Source: CAVPFA01 sp963703655
GTDB lineage: Bacteria > Actinomycetota > Acidimicrobiia > Acidimicrobiales > Bog-793
Length of the DNA stretch: 64,000 bases
Reading direction: 5' to 3'
Assembly: GCA_963703655.1 (NCBI GenBank)
Contig: CAVPFA010000003.1
Location: 1,054,001 to 1,118,000 of the forward strand
Position numbers and translations under genes: made by a program. The notes under the pieces are model-generated. The model was not told where the DNA came from. It saw only the letters and a list, made by a program, of their open reading frames with translations, and did not search any database. Shown one piece after another: positions 55,358-63,608 of the stretch (within the stretch, counting starts at the first letter, position 1; each line of letters begins with the position of its first letter).

Positions 55358-56068
55358 GTGACCGCCGATGAGCCCGCGCCCGACGAGGTACCGCTGAGCC
55401 CCAGGACGGGCTGGGGCGTGCTGCATCTGTTCTGCAAGCCACGAACGGACGCCGCGGCTCGCTCGCTGCTCGATGCGATCGACGCCGCGCGCAAAGACGA
55501 GTGCCAGGTCGTGACCGCCGCGATGCTGGGCCACAAGGCAGACGTCTGCGTCCTCGCGCTCGGACCGGATCTGAGACGGCTCCGGCGGCTGCAGACCGGC
55601 CTGCAGACGGGGGGCTTGGACGTCGTGGACTCGTACGTCTCCCTGACCGAGGTGTCCGAGTACGCCGCGGGCGTGCCCCCAGAGTTGAAGCATGCCCGGC
55701 TGTACCCGACGCTGCCCCCCGAGGGCATGGAGGCGATCTGCTTTTACCCGATGTCCAAGCGGCGCGCACCAGGCGCCGAGAACTGGTACGCCCTGAGCTT
55801 CGACGAGAGGATGGCGCTGATGCGCGGGCATGGGGCTGCGGGTCGCGAGTTCCGGGGCCGGGTGCTGCAGCTCGTGACCGGCTCCGCGGGCCTCGACGAC
55901 TGGGAGTGGGGCGTCACGCTGTTCGGGGTTCACCCGGACGACCTGAAGGAGTGCGTGTACTCGATGCGATTCGACGAGGCCTCGACGCTGTATGGCGAGT
56001 TCGGCCCGTTCTACACCGGGATCGTCGGAAGCGCCGAGGACGTCCTCGCCGGCGTCGGCGTACGCTGA
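55358..56068 (+). CDS. Coproheme decarboxylase (ChdC/HemQ), chlorite-dismutase family
   Basis: Last step of the coproporphyrin-dependent heme route: oxidative decarboxylation of coproheme to heme b. 236 residues. GWGVLHLFCKPRTD, VSLTEVSEYAA, FYPMSKRRAPGAENWYAL, the proximal heme His in ALMRGHGAAGREF, and GLDDWEWGVTLFGVHPDDLKECVYSMRFDEAS. The KRR-NWY segment and DW-EWG are typical of HemQ. GTG 55358. Two bases after its stop begins the LarE-like gene. Confidence 0.93.
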   Translation: MTADEPAPDEVPLSPRTGWGVLHLFCKPRTDAAARSLLDAIDAARKDECQVVTAAMLGHKADVCVLALGPDLRRLRRLQTGLQTGGLDVVDSYVSLTEVSEYAAGVPPELKHARLYPTLPPEGMEAICFYPMSKRRAPGAENWYALSFDERMALMRGHGAAGREFRGRVLQLVTGSAGLDDWEWGVTLFGVHPDDLKECVYSMRFDEASTLYGEFGPFYTGIVGSAEDVLAGVGVR

Positions 56069-56069
56069 G

Positions 56070-56930
56070 GTGGTGCCAGGCGGCGAGCTAGCTGAGGGCT
56101 ACGACGCGGCGAACGTGGCGCAGGCGTTGTGCCGTCTCGAATCGGTCCTCGCCCGCCTCGAGCGCGTCGTAGTGGCCTTTTCTGGAGGGGCCGACTCCGC
56201 GCTGGTCGCATCGGTCGCCAACAGTTTGCTCGGCCGGCAGAACGCCCTTTGCGTGACCGCGGTCTCGGCGTCGCTTGCGCCCGAGGACCGTCGCCATTGC
56301 GCCGCCCTCGCAGCCGAATGGTCCTTGCGGTGGGAGGCGGTTCCCACCCGTGAGCTCGACGACCCGGCCTACGTCCGCAACGACCTCGACCGTTGCTACC
56401 ACTGCAAGCGCGAGCTGATGGACGTGCTGCAACCTCTGGCCGTGTCCGAGCGGGCAACTGTGGTGCTGGGTGTGAACCTCGATGACCTCACCGACCACCG
56501 CCCCGGCCAGAAGGCGGCGGCCGAGCGGGGCGCCGTCTTTCCTCTCGTCGAGGCGGGGCTCGACAAGGCGACGGTCCGCGCCCTGTCGCGATCTCTCGGG
56601 CTCGGGACCTGGGACCGTCCCGCGGCTGCGTGCCTGGCTTCGAGGGTGCCCCACGGAACGCCGGTCAGTCTCGGGATCCTTGACCAGGTGGCGAGGGCAG
56701 AGTCGGCCTTGAGGCGCCTCGGCTTCGATGCCCTGCGGGTGCGCCATTACGGCGAGCTGGCTCGAATCGAGATCCCTCTGGAGGACCTCGACCGTGCGAT
56801 CGGCGTCCGGGACGAGGTCGTGGCGGCGCTGCGAGGCGCTGGTTACCGGTACGTGACACTCGATCTCGAGGGGCTTCGCTCGGGGAACCTGTCCCGGACG
56901 GCTGCGGGCGCGGCCGATCTCCACCGATGA
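56070..56930 (+). CDS. LarE-like ATP-dependent sulfur transferase
   Basis: PP-loop enzyme of the LarE group, which gives up the sulfur of its own cysteine to a nicotinic-acid-type precursor of the nickel-pincer cofactor. 286 residues: PP-loop RVVVAFSGGADSALVASVA, a CxxC pair in DRCYHCKRELM, VLGVNLDDLTDHRPGQKAA, and the cysteine in PAAACLASRVPHGTPV where LarE carries its sacrificial sulfur. Start GTG 56070 (56073 possible). No larB, larC or larA nearby, so the acceptor is unknown. A NIL-domain protein overlaps its 3' end. Confidence 0.85.
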   Translation: MVPGGELAEGYDAANVAQALCRLESVLARLERVVVAFSGGADSALVASVANSLLGRQNALCVTAVSASLAPEDRRHCAALAAEWSLRWEAVPTRELDDPAYVRNDLDRCYHCKRELMDVLQPLAVSERATVVLGVNLDDLTDHRPGQKAAAERGAVFPLVEAGLDKATVRALSRSLGLGTWDRPAAACLASRVPHGTPVSLGILDQVARAESALRRLGFDALRVRHYGELARIEIPLEDLDRAIGVRDEVVAALRGAGYRYVTLDLEGLRSGNLSRTAAGAADLHR

Positions 56931-57163
56931 GCACTCGAGTCCGGCTCACCTTCCCCGAGGAACTGGTGCGCGAGCCCATAGTCGCCCAGCTCGTCCGCCG
57001 CTTCGACGTCGAGCCGAACATCCGAAAGGCCAGCATCGAAGCTCACGAGGGCTGGCTCGTGTGCGAGCTCGACGGTGCACCCGCAGCCGTCGACGGCGCC
57101 GTTGCGTGGCTCGAGGAAATCGGCGTCCGCGTCGATCGTCTCGGCGACGTGGTCGAGAGCTGA
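56927..57163 (+). CDS. NIL-domain protein
   Basis: 78-residue ferredoxin-fold NIL domain: VRLTFPEELVREPIVAQLVRRFDVEPNIRKASIE, then GWLVCELDGAPAAVDGAVAWLEEIGVRVDRL. NIL domains occur at the end of methionine transporters and beside ferredoxins in sulfur assimilation for methionine. One cysteine only (C50). ATG overlaps the LarE-like stop (ATGA), so the two are co-translated. Confidence 0.85.
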   Translation: MSTRVRLTFPEELVREPIVAQLVRRFDVEPNIRKASIEAHEGWLVCELDGAPAAVDGAVAWLEEIGVRVDRLGDVVES

Positions 57164-57172
57164 CAGGCGAGC

Positions 57173-57388
57173 TCAGCGCCTGATCGTCGGCGGGCCCTCG
57201 TCGCCCCGGGCACGGACTTGCCAGCCGCCGGTGGCCGTCCGGCGGGGCTCGTAGAAGATGCAGCCGTCCGGGCAGGCAAACGGGACCGTCTCGGCCGCGC
57301 CCAGCCGGCAACGCTCGGTGCGCTCCCCGGAACGCACCGTCTGCATGACGTAATGCCGGCAGTCCTCTCGCACGCTCACGCTGGCCAT
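57173..57388 (-). CDS. Small four-cysteine protein
   Basis: 71 residues: VREDCRHYVMQTV, TERCRLGAAETVPF, ACPDGCIFYEPRR. The four cysteines (C-x20-C-x11-C-x3-C) could bind zinc or a cluster. No known family is recognised with certainty. The frame reads coherently and the ATG at 57388 fits, with the overlapping GTG of the Nudix gene starting 63 bases away on the other strand. The tail is short and basic. Confidence 0.65.
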   Translation of the reverse strand: MASVSVREDCRHYVMQTVRSGERTERCRLGAAETVPFACPDGCIFYEPRRTATGGWQVRARGDEGPPTIRR

Positions 57389-57450
57389 GATCGCGCAGGG
57401 CGAGGTCCTGGCGCCCCTCGCCCCAACGCCTCGGCGGTAGGGTCGGGCGC

Positions 57451-58179
57451 GTGAGTGACGAGCCGGCCTCGACACAAGACCTTGTCCGATGGGGAGAAGC
57501 GCTCGCCGCCATCGCGAAGACGGGGCTCGGGTTCACCGAGAGCCTTTACGAACGGGAGCGTTTCGAGGAGATATTGAAGGTCGCAGCGGACATCCGCGCC
57601 GCGGCCGCCTCCGCGCTCGCCCGCCAAGGCCAGCCGGTCGCGACGAGCGACTCCGACGGGCTCGTCCTCGAATGGCTGCGGGAGGTTGGCCACGGCGTCG
57701 CGGGCTACGTCACACCGAAGATTGCGGTCGGGGCGATCGTCGGGAACGAGGAGGGTCAGATCCTGCTCGTACAGCGAGCCGACTCGGGGGTCTGGCTCTA
57801 CCCGACCGGCTGGGCCGACGTGGGCTATTCGCCCGCCGAGGTCGCGGTGAAGGAGGTCCTCGAGGAGACCGGGATCGAGGTCGAGCCGGTGCGCCTGGTC
57901 ATGGTCCTCGACGGGCTCAGGCTCGGCTTCACGCAGGTACCGCTGTACTCGCTCGTGTTCCACCTCCGGACACTCGGCGGCGCCCTCAAGGCGCACCCGC
58001 TCGAGTGTGCCGACGTCGGGTGGTTTGGCGAGGACTCGCTGCCGTCCCCGCTGGCGGGCGCCGGGGTCTGGAGCGGCCACGCCTTCGCTGCGATCCGGGG
58101 CGAGTCACTCGACGTGCTCTTCGACTGGCCGCGACGGCCGGTGTGGCGGCCGGACGGTTCGGCGGGCCGCTCCGGCTGA
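57451..58179 (+). CDS. Nudix hydrolase with N-terminal helical domain
   Basis: 242 residues. The first 80 form a helical segment (LVRWGEALAAIAKTGLGFTESLYERERFEEILKVAADIR), as in Nudix proteins with the NUDIX_N_2-type start. The Nudix box is GWADVGYSPAEVAVKEVLEETGI, with Lys where most have Arg before the first Glu, but all three catalytic acids remain. Substrate unknown; ADP-sugar-type pyrophosphatases share this layout. GTG 57451. Confidence 0.9.
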   Translation: MSDEPASTQDLVRWGEALAAIAKTGLGFTESLYERERFEEILKVAADIRAAAASALARQGQPVATSDSDGLVLEWLREVGHGVAGYVTPKIAVGAIVGNEEGQILLVQRADSGVWLYPTGWADVGYSPAEVAVKEVLEETGIEVEPVRLVMVLDGLRLGFTQVPLYSLVFHLRTLGGALKAHPLECADVGWFGEDSLPSPLAGAGVWSGHAFAAIRGESLDVLFDWPRRPVWRPDGSAGRSG

Positions 58180-58228
58180 GCCACGCTTGGCCTCCGACCA
58201 CCGGAGGCCTCTCGGTACACTCGCCGGG

Positions 58229-58681
58229 ATGGACGCCGGCGACCTCCTCGTGGAGCGGGTCCTCAAGACGACCGAAGAGCTCGTCGAGGTCATGGCACAC
58301 CTCGTCCCGCAACTGTCCTCGACCGCGCCCACGCCCGATCGCGCGGCCCTCGAGCAGATCGTGACCTCGCCGGCCTGCGCTCTGCTCGTCGCGCGGCTCG
58401 CCTCGCGCGGTGGCGCGATCGTCGGGTCGCTCAGCCTCGTGTCGTACCGGATCCCGACCGGGTTGCATGCAGTGATCGAAGACGTGGTCGTCGACGAGTC
58501 GGCGCGCGGGCGCGGCGTGGGCGCGGCTCTGGTCTCAAAAGCCGTCTCGATCGCCCGCGGGCAAGGCGCCCGACACGTCAGCCTGACTTCGCGGCCATCC
58601 AGGGAGGCGGCGAACCGCTTGTACGCAAAGGCCGGGTTTGTGCAGAGGACTACGAACGTCTACCGCCTGGACCTGAACTGA
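58229..58681 (+). CDS. GNAT-family N-acetyltransferase
   Basis: 150 residues. Strand SLVSYRIPTGLHAVIEDVVVDE, the acetyl-CoA loop SARGRGVGAALVSKAVSIARGQGA, and the C-terminal LTSRPSREAANRLYAKAGFV. Length and fold order match small-molecule or protein GNATs; substrate unknown. ATG 58229, 50 bases after the Nudix gene. Overlaps the end of the DMT permease gene on the other strand by 22 bases. Confidence 0.88.
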   Translation: MDAGDLLVERVLKTTEELVEVMAHLVPQLSSTAPTPDRAALEQIVTSPACALLVARLASRGGAIVGSLSLVSYRIPTGLHAVIEDVVVDESARGRGVGAALVSKAVSIARGQGARHVSLTSRPSREAANRLYAKAGFVQRTTNVYRLDLN

Positions 58682-59628
58682 TCCGGAGCCGCCAGAGGGG
58701 CGACCAACTCGGCCGAGTCGTGCACGTCGCCGAGCCCGCCCGAGACAGCCAGCGTGACCAGACCGACGACCACCCCGGCGAAGCCGGCGATCCGCAGCGC
58801 AAGCGGGCCGGCGCTGGTGGGCAGGTGCTCGTTGAACAGCACGGTCCCGACGCCGATGACGTACGCGGTGGACGTGACGACGTTCACGGGCGCCACCACG
58901 GATGCCTCGCAACGCTGCAGTCCGGTCTGGAAAAGGACGAGGCCCATCGCGAGGCTGGCGGCGAGAAGATACAAGTCGGGGGAGGTCACGACGTGAGGAA
59001 TCGCTCCGACGAGCCCCCAGCGCTGGACGAAGGTGGCCACCGACTTCAGGCCGAGCCCTGCGATGCCGTAGAACAGCCCTCCGGCGATTCCGAACAGCGG
59101 CCCCCGCAACTGCCTGGTCCGACGCCCCGACTCGTGGGCTCGGTCCGCCGCCACGAAGACCGCGAGAGCGACGGCACTCGTAGGTATCGCCGCGAGCAGG
59201 AGGTTCACCAGGCTCGCGGGACCGCCCGCCCGGTCCACACGCGGGTCGACCGACAGGCCGAGCAGGACCAACGCCGCCACGATGGCCGTGACACCGACCC
59301 ATTCCACCGGCTTCAGGCGATCGTGCAACAGGAAATGTGACAGGACGAGCAACAGGACGATCCCCGAGGCGAAGATCGGCTGAACCACCGAGATCGGGGC
59401 CAGTGTCAGGGCGAGCCCCTGGCCCCCGAGTCCCAATAGCAGCAAGCCGCAGCCCCACAGCCATGGCCTCGAGCGGAGGAGGGTGCGAAGCATCACCCAC
59501 ACGCGCCGGGCGTGAAGGTCGGGCAACCCTTGGAGAGCGATCTTCTCCACGACCGTGCCCGTGCCGGTGAAGAGCGCCGACAACGCCGCGACCGCGATCC
59601 CGGCCGACGTGTGGGCGTACGGGCTCAC
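58660..59628 (-). CDS. DMT-superfamily permease (EamA/NIPA-like)
   Basis: 322 residues with about nine or ten hydrophobic helices in two repeats. First half: GIAVAALSALFTGTGTVVEKIAL, ISVVQPIFASGIVLLLVLSHFLL. Second half: PLFGIAGGLFYGIAGLGLKSV, VVAPVNVVTSTAYVIGVGTVLFNE. This is a drug/metabolite transporter or the related NIPA-like magnesium group; substrate unknown. GTG 59628 overlaps the methyltransferase stop (GTGA). Confidence 0.85.
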   Translation of the reverse strand: MSPYAHTSAGIAVAALSALFTGTGTVVEKIALQGLPDLHARRVWVMLRTLLRSRPWLWGCGLLLLGLGGQGLALTLAPISVVQPIFASGIVLLLVLSHFLLHDRLKPVEWVGVTAIVAALVLLGLSVDPRVDRAGGPASLVNLLLAAIPTSAVALAVFVAADRAHESGRRTRQLRGPLFGIAGGLFYGIAGLGLKSVATFVQRWGLVGAIPHVVTSPDLYLLAASLAMGLVLFQTGLQRCEASVVAPVNVVTSTAYVIGVGTVLFNEHLPTSAGPLALRIAGFAGVVVGLVTLAVSGGLGDVHDSAELVAPLAAPDQFRSRR

Positions 59629-60413
59629 GCGGGCCGCCGGGCCGACACAAGAAGAATCGATGACAGGCTGGGCGTGCGGCAGAAGAGGCGGTCGAGCGGG
59701 CGAAGCGGTCGCGGGACATCGTGATAGGGAGCTCCGGTGACGCAGATCTCGACGAATCCCGTGGCGGCGAGCAGCTGCTCGAGTGCGCGCCGGGTAAAGA
59801 CCCGAAGATGGCCGGCCACCTCACGTCCCGGCCGCCCATAGATGCCGCGGAGGCTGACCTCGGTGAAAAGCGGCTGAACTCCGAGCCCGAGCAGCATGCG
59901 GTTGTACCAGGCAGCCAGGTTGGGGGTCGACAGCAGCAGCGTCCCGCCGGGCACGAGCACCCGCCTCGCCTCCAAGAGCGCGGCATCGGTGTCCACCAGG
60001 TGCTCGATCAGCTCGCTCATGACAACGACGTCTATGGTGCCAGAAGCCAGGGGCAGGCCGGAGCCGTCCACCGCACCGCGAGCCACGAAGACTCCTCGCC
60101 GCCGGGCACGATCGAGAGCCGCAGCCGACCAGTCGATTCCGATGATGGTGACGCCGGCTCCGGGCGTCTCCTTGCAGCGGGCCGCTGCGACAGCCGTAGC
60201 CATGCCGTCGCCGCACCCGACGTCGACTGCCACGACCGGCCGCGGCGCCGACGACGCGATCTCGGCGAGGCTCGCCGCCTGCAGCCACGCTCGCTCCCAA
60301 CCGGAACTGAGCGGAGTCGCGGGATCCTCGTAGAATCGCTCGAGGGGACGATCGGTCACCGCGTGAATCTGGACCCCCTGTGGTTTCCCGTCGCTCTCGA
60401 GGGACCCCGGCAT
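59625..60413 (-). CDS. Class I SAM-dependent methyltransferase
   Basis: 262 residues from ATG 60413. SAM motif I VVAVDVGCGDGMATAV, acidic strand IIGIDWSAAALDRA, DVVVMSELIEHLVDTDAALLEARRVLVPGGTLLLSTPN (motifs II and III). The C-terminal part (PYHDVPRPLRPLDRLFCRTPSLSSIL) suggests a glycan or lipid methyltransferase, but the substrate is unknown. It begins one base after the small repeat ORF stop. Confidence 0.85.
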   Translation of the reverse strand: MPGSLESDGKPQGVQIHAVTDRPLERFYEDPATPLSSGWERAWLQAASLAEIASSAPRPVVAVDVGCGDGMATAVAAARCKETPGAGVTIIGIDWSAAALDRARRRGVFVARGAVDGSGLPLASGTIDVVVMSELIEHLVDTDAALLEARRVLVPGGTLLLSTPNLAAWYNRMLLGLGVQPLFTEVSLRGIYGRPGREVAGHLRVFTRRALEQLLAATGFVEICVTGAPYHDVPRPLRPLDRLFCRTPSLSSILLVSARRPA

Positions 60414-60414
60414 G

Positions 60415-60600
60415 CTACCCGGCGGGCTTGGCCGGGGCGGACCGGGTCCGCTCGGCGGGCTTGGCCTGGGCGGACCGCCGCCGCTCGGCGGGCTTGGCCT
60501 GGGCGGACCGCCGCCGCTCGGCGGGCTTGGCCTGGCCGGACCGCCGCCGCTCGGCGGCCTTGGCCGGGGCGGACCTCTCGCCGCGAGATGAGCGGGGCAC
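60415..60600 (-). CDS. Small basic repeat protein, hypothetical
   Basis: 61 residues from GTG 60600, made of 11-residue AKPAERRRSAQ-type repeats, five copies, ending AKPAG. The TAG is followed one base later by the methyltransferase ATG, which suggests translational coupling. Lys/Ala/Pro/Arg repeats resemble histone H1-like tails of actinobacterial DNA-binding proteins, but no folded domain is present. A frame on the plus strand is also open across the repeat, so coding is unproven. Confidence 0.4.
   Translation of the reverse strand: MPRSSRGERSAPAKAAERRRSGQAKPAERRRSAQAKPAERRRSAQAKPAERTRSAPAKPAG
60420..60584. repeat. Five tandem 33-bp repeats
   Basis: Five consecutive 33-base units starting at 60420, 60453, 60486, 60519 and 60552. 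The middle three differ at only a base or so; the first and last are more diverged. Unit length is a multiple of three and keeps both an 11-residue minus-strand and an 11-residue plus-strand frame open. It lies about 100 bases upstream of gltA. Confidence 0.9.
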
Positions 60601-60702
60601 GACACCGCCGTAGAATGTGCGGACGAGGGCACAAGCCCGCGTCGGCGGCAAGAACCAGGCGTCGATCGAATGGGTCTGGAGTCGGGCCGACGGGAGGAAG
60701 TC

Positions 60703-61971
60703 GTGACAGACAGTGTGACGATTACTGATAATCGAAGCGGCCAGTCGATCGAGATTCCGATCGTCGACGGGGGAGTGGCGGCGGAGGCTTGGAGCAAGCT
60801 CCTCCCGGGCATCTGGTTCTATGATCCGGCGTTCACCACTACCGCGGCGGCCGAGAGCTCGATCACCTACCTGGACGGTGACGAGGGAATCCTCGAGTAC
60901 CGCGGCTATCCGATCGAGCAGCTCGCGAAGCAATCGAGCTACCTCGAGGTCGCGTACCTGTTGCTCCATGGCGAGCTTCCAACGGCTCAGCAAGCCGAGC
61001 AGTGGATACACGAGATCACCTACCACACCTTCATCCACGAGAACACGCGCAAGAGATTCCTCGAAGGGTTCCATTACGACGCGCACCCGATGGGGATCCT
61101 CGTCTCGGCGGTAGCCGCCCTCTCGACGTTCTATCCCGAGGCGAACGACATCTTCGACCCCGACACGCGTTACAAGCAGGTCATCCGGCTTATTGCGAAG
61201 ATGCCAACGCTGGCGGCGGCGGCACACCGCTTCAGCGTCGGCATGCCGTTCGTGTATCCAGACAATTCGCTCAGCTTCGCTCCCAATTTCCTGTCGATGA
61301 TGTGGAAGACGGCAGAGCCTCGTTTCGAGGCGGATCCGGTGCTGGCTCGGGCGATCGACGTGCTCTTCATCCTGCACGCAGATCACGAGCAGAACTGCTC
61401 GACGACGGCCATGCGCGTCGTAGGGTCGTCGCACGTCGACCCGTACTCGGCTTGCGCTGCCGCCTGCGCCGCTCTGTACGGACCGCGCCACGGCGGCGCC
61501 AACGAACAGGTCGTCCGGATGCTCACCGAGATCGGAACGCTCGAGAACGTGCCGGACTTCGTCCGCGCCATGAAGGAGGGTCACGGCCGGCTGCAGGGAT
61601 TCGGGCATCGCGTGTACAAGCACTACGACCCGCGGGCGACCATCGTGCGGGACATCGCTTACGAGGTCTTCGCTGTCACGGGCAAGAACCCGCTCCTCGA
61701 CATCGCGCTGAAGCTCGAGGAGGTGGCGCTCGCCGACGAGTACTTCACCTCCCGCAAGCTGTACCCGAACGTCGACTTCTATTCCGGGCTCATCTATCAG
61801 GCGATGGGCTTCCCGCTCGAGATGTTCCCGGTGCTGTTCGCGATCCCGCGCACCGCCGGCTGGCTGGCGCACTGGGTGGAGATGCTCGAGCACGATACGA
61901 AGATCGCGCGGCCGAGACAGCTCTACATCGGAAGTCCCCGCCGCGACTACGTGCCGATGGAATCCCGCTAG
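60703..61971 (+). CDS. gltA: Citrate synthase
   Basis: Condenses acetyl-CoA and oxaloacetate. 422 residues. YDPAFTTTAAAESSITYLDGDEGILEYRGYPIEQLA, the first catalytic His in HADHEQNCSTTAMRVVGSS, the second in YGPRHGGANEQVVRML, and the Asp in YPNVDFYSGLIYQAMG. It is the hexameric type I form by length. GTG 60703 with a GGGAGGAAG site. Its stop overlaps the rlmB stop by a few bases (convergent). A TAGAAT near 60611 may be the -10 box. Confidence 0.97.
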   Translation: MTDSVTITDNRSGQSIEIPIVDGGVAAEAWSKLLPGIWFYDPAFTTTAAAESSITYLDGDEGILEYRGYPIEQLAKQSSYLEVAYLLLHGELPTAQQAEQWIHEITYHTFIHENTRKRFLEGFHYDAHPMGILVSAVAALSTFYPEANDIFDPDTRYKQVIRLIAKMPTLAAAAHRFSVGMPFVYPDNSLSFAPNFLSMMWKTAEPRFEADPVLARAIDVLFILHADHEQNCSTTAMRVVGSSHVDPYSACAAACAALYGPRHGGANEQVVRMLTEIGTLENVPDFVRAMKEGHGRLQGFGHRVYKHYDPRATIVRDIAYEVFAVTGKNPLLDIALKLEEVALADEYFTSRKLYPNVDFYSGLIYQAMGFPLEMFPVLFAIPRTAGWLAHWVEMLEHDTKIARPRQLYIGSPRRDYVPMESR

Positions 61972-63608
61972 TCGCTCCCGCCCTCCGCCCGCTGACGCGC
62001 CACCTCGAACATCGCGACGGCTCCGGCTGCCGACACGTTCAGCGACTCGAGCGACCCGTGCAGGGGGATCTGCACGAGCACGTCGCACCGCTGGCGCGCG
62101 AGCGTGCCAAGCCCCCTCCCCTCGGCACCGATGACCAGCGCGAGCGGCCGGTCTACGAGCCGTAGGCGAAACAGGGGCTCGGGTCCCCGTTCGTCCAGAC
62201 CGACGGCCCAGATCCCAAGGCGCTCCAGCTCCTGAAGGGCCCCAGGAATTCCGGGGACCACCGCGATTCGGACATATTCCACCGCGCCCGCCGCGACCTT
62301 GGCGACCGTCGGTGTCACGTGGGCGCTCCGGTGACGCGGCAGGACGACTCCCGTGACGCCTGCGCACTCGGCGCTGCGCAGCAGGGCGCCCAGGTTCTGC
62401 GGATCGGTGACTCCATCGACAACGACGAGAAACGGCGCCATTCCCGGGCGCTGCCCGCCCACCTCGCCGACCCCGCCCACCTCGCCGATGAGGTCCGACA
62501 AGGGGGTTTCGGTCAGTTGCTCGGCGAAGGCTATGACGCCTTGTGGCGCCTCGGAGCCCTGAGCCTGCTGGATCTGGCGTTGGGTTACGAGCCGGACCGG
62601 GACGTGGTTCGCCCGGGCGAGCGACTGGATCTCCCGCAGGATTGCGGCGGGATCAGACCCCTCCATCATCCAGACCTCGTGCACGGCCCTGCGCCGCGCG
62701 GCAAGGAGCTCCCGAACCGCCTGGCGACCCTCGACCTGGTCGCCACCGAGCGCTCGCCGGACCTTTGCTGGGCCACGCCCGCCGGACAGCTCGGCCGTCC
62801 GGCCGCCGTGGCCGAAGGGCCGGCCGCCCTGGCCGGACGGTTTGCCGGGTCCCCCTGGACCTCGGCGTGAGGGCTGTGGCCGCTCGTAGCGGCTGTTTGG
62901 AGGCGAGCTGCGGCTGGCGGCCGCCCGAGGAGCGCCCGAAGAGCGTTGGGCGCCGCGGCTCGAGCCCTCGAATCCACCCTGTCCACCGCCGGGCCGGTAC
63001 GGGCGCGGCGGCCGGGGCGGTCTCGGCCAGAGATTGCGGCCCGCAGTCGCTGCGCGGCCTATCGAGCTCGGCAGCGGCCCGGAATCGCGTACGTCTTCCC
63101 CGTCTGGTTGCCGCCGACCGCCGGGTCCGCCCCGCCTCGCAGCGGCCGGACCGTCGCGTCGGGGCGCCGGCCGGTCCCATCCGCCGTTCGACGACCCGCG
63201 AATGCCCTCGCGCCGGGTGGAGGAGGACGTGAACGTCTGCGGCGACCGTCTCGGCGATGCGGCTCTGGACCCGGAGTCTCGGTAGGAGCCTCCGGTGCTA
63301 CCCGCACCGCTGGTGCGGGCCCCGCGCTCGCTCGCGCCCGCTCCGCGGGAGCCGCTACTGGCTCCGGTGCCCGAGCCGCGGGAGCTGCCGGCCCCGGTGC
63401 CCCGGTACGAGCCGCCGGCGCGCACGCCGCGGGGGCCGTCAGTGCCCGAACCGCGGGGCCCGCGGGCCCCGGTGCCCCGGTTCGAGCCGCCCGTGCCCGA
63501 GCCGCGGGTAGTTCCGGTCCCGGTGCCCCGGTACGAGCCGCCGGAGGCGCGCCCTGCGGAGCCCCGCGGACCGCGGGGCGAACCGTCTCGTCTGTTGCTG
63601 TCTGACAT
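61968..63608 (-). CDS. rlmB: 23S rRNA 2'-O-methyltransferase RlmB-like (TrmH/SpoU) with RGG-like tail
   Basis: Methylates a 23S rRNA guanosine ribose, with SAM bound in a knot. The catalytic part is the last 260 residues: GRQAVRELLAARRRAVHEVW, TDPQNLGALLRSAECAGVTGVV (motif 1), LVIGAEGRGLGTLARQRCD (motif 2), and SLESLNVSAAGAVAMFEVARQ (motif 3). The first 285 residues are a Gly/Arg/Ser repeat (GGSYRGTGTG, RGSGTGG and similar), rich in RG dipeptides and probably disordered. Total 546 versus about 250 in E. coli. ATG overlaps the ispF stop by one base. Confidence 0.9.
   Translation of the reverse strand: MSDSNRRDGSPRGPRGSAGRASGGSYRGTGTGTTRGSGTGGSNRGTGARGPRGSGTDGPRGVRAGGSYRGTGAGSSRGSGTGASSGSRGAGASERGARTSGAGSTGGSYRDSGSRAASPRRSPQTFTSSSTRREGIRGSSNGGWDRPAPRRDGPAAARRGGPGGRRQPDGEDVRDSGPLPSSIGRAATAGRNLWPRPPRPPRPYRPGGGQGGFEGSSRGAQRSSGAPRAAASRSSPPNSRYERPQPSRRGPGGPGKPSGQGGRPFGHGGRTAELSGGRGPAKVRRALGGDQVEGRQAVRELLAARRRAVHEVWMMEGSDPAAILREIQSLARANHVPVRLVTQRQIQQAQGSEAPQGVIAFAEQLTETPLSDLIGEVGGVGEVGGQRPGMAPFLVVVDGVTDPQNLGALLRSAECAGVTGVVLPRHRSAHVTPTVAKVAAGAVEYVRIAVVPGIPGALQELERLGIWAVGLDERGPEPLFRLRLVDRPLALVIGAEGRGLGTLARQRCDVLVQIPLHGSLESLNVSAAGAVAMFEVARQRAEGGSD

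Noticed and set aside
60420..60584. CRISPR-like array
   Set aside because: The 33-base units are contiguous with no spacers, so it is a coding-length tandem repeat.
60415..62367. 650-codon minus-strand frame across gltA
   Set aside because: Only its last 61 codons (the 33-bp repeat) could be a gene; the rest is antisense to citrate synthase.
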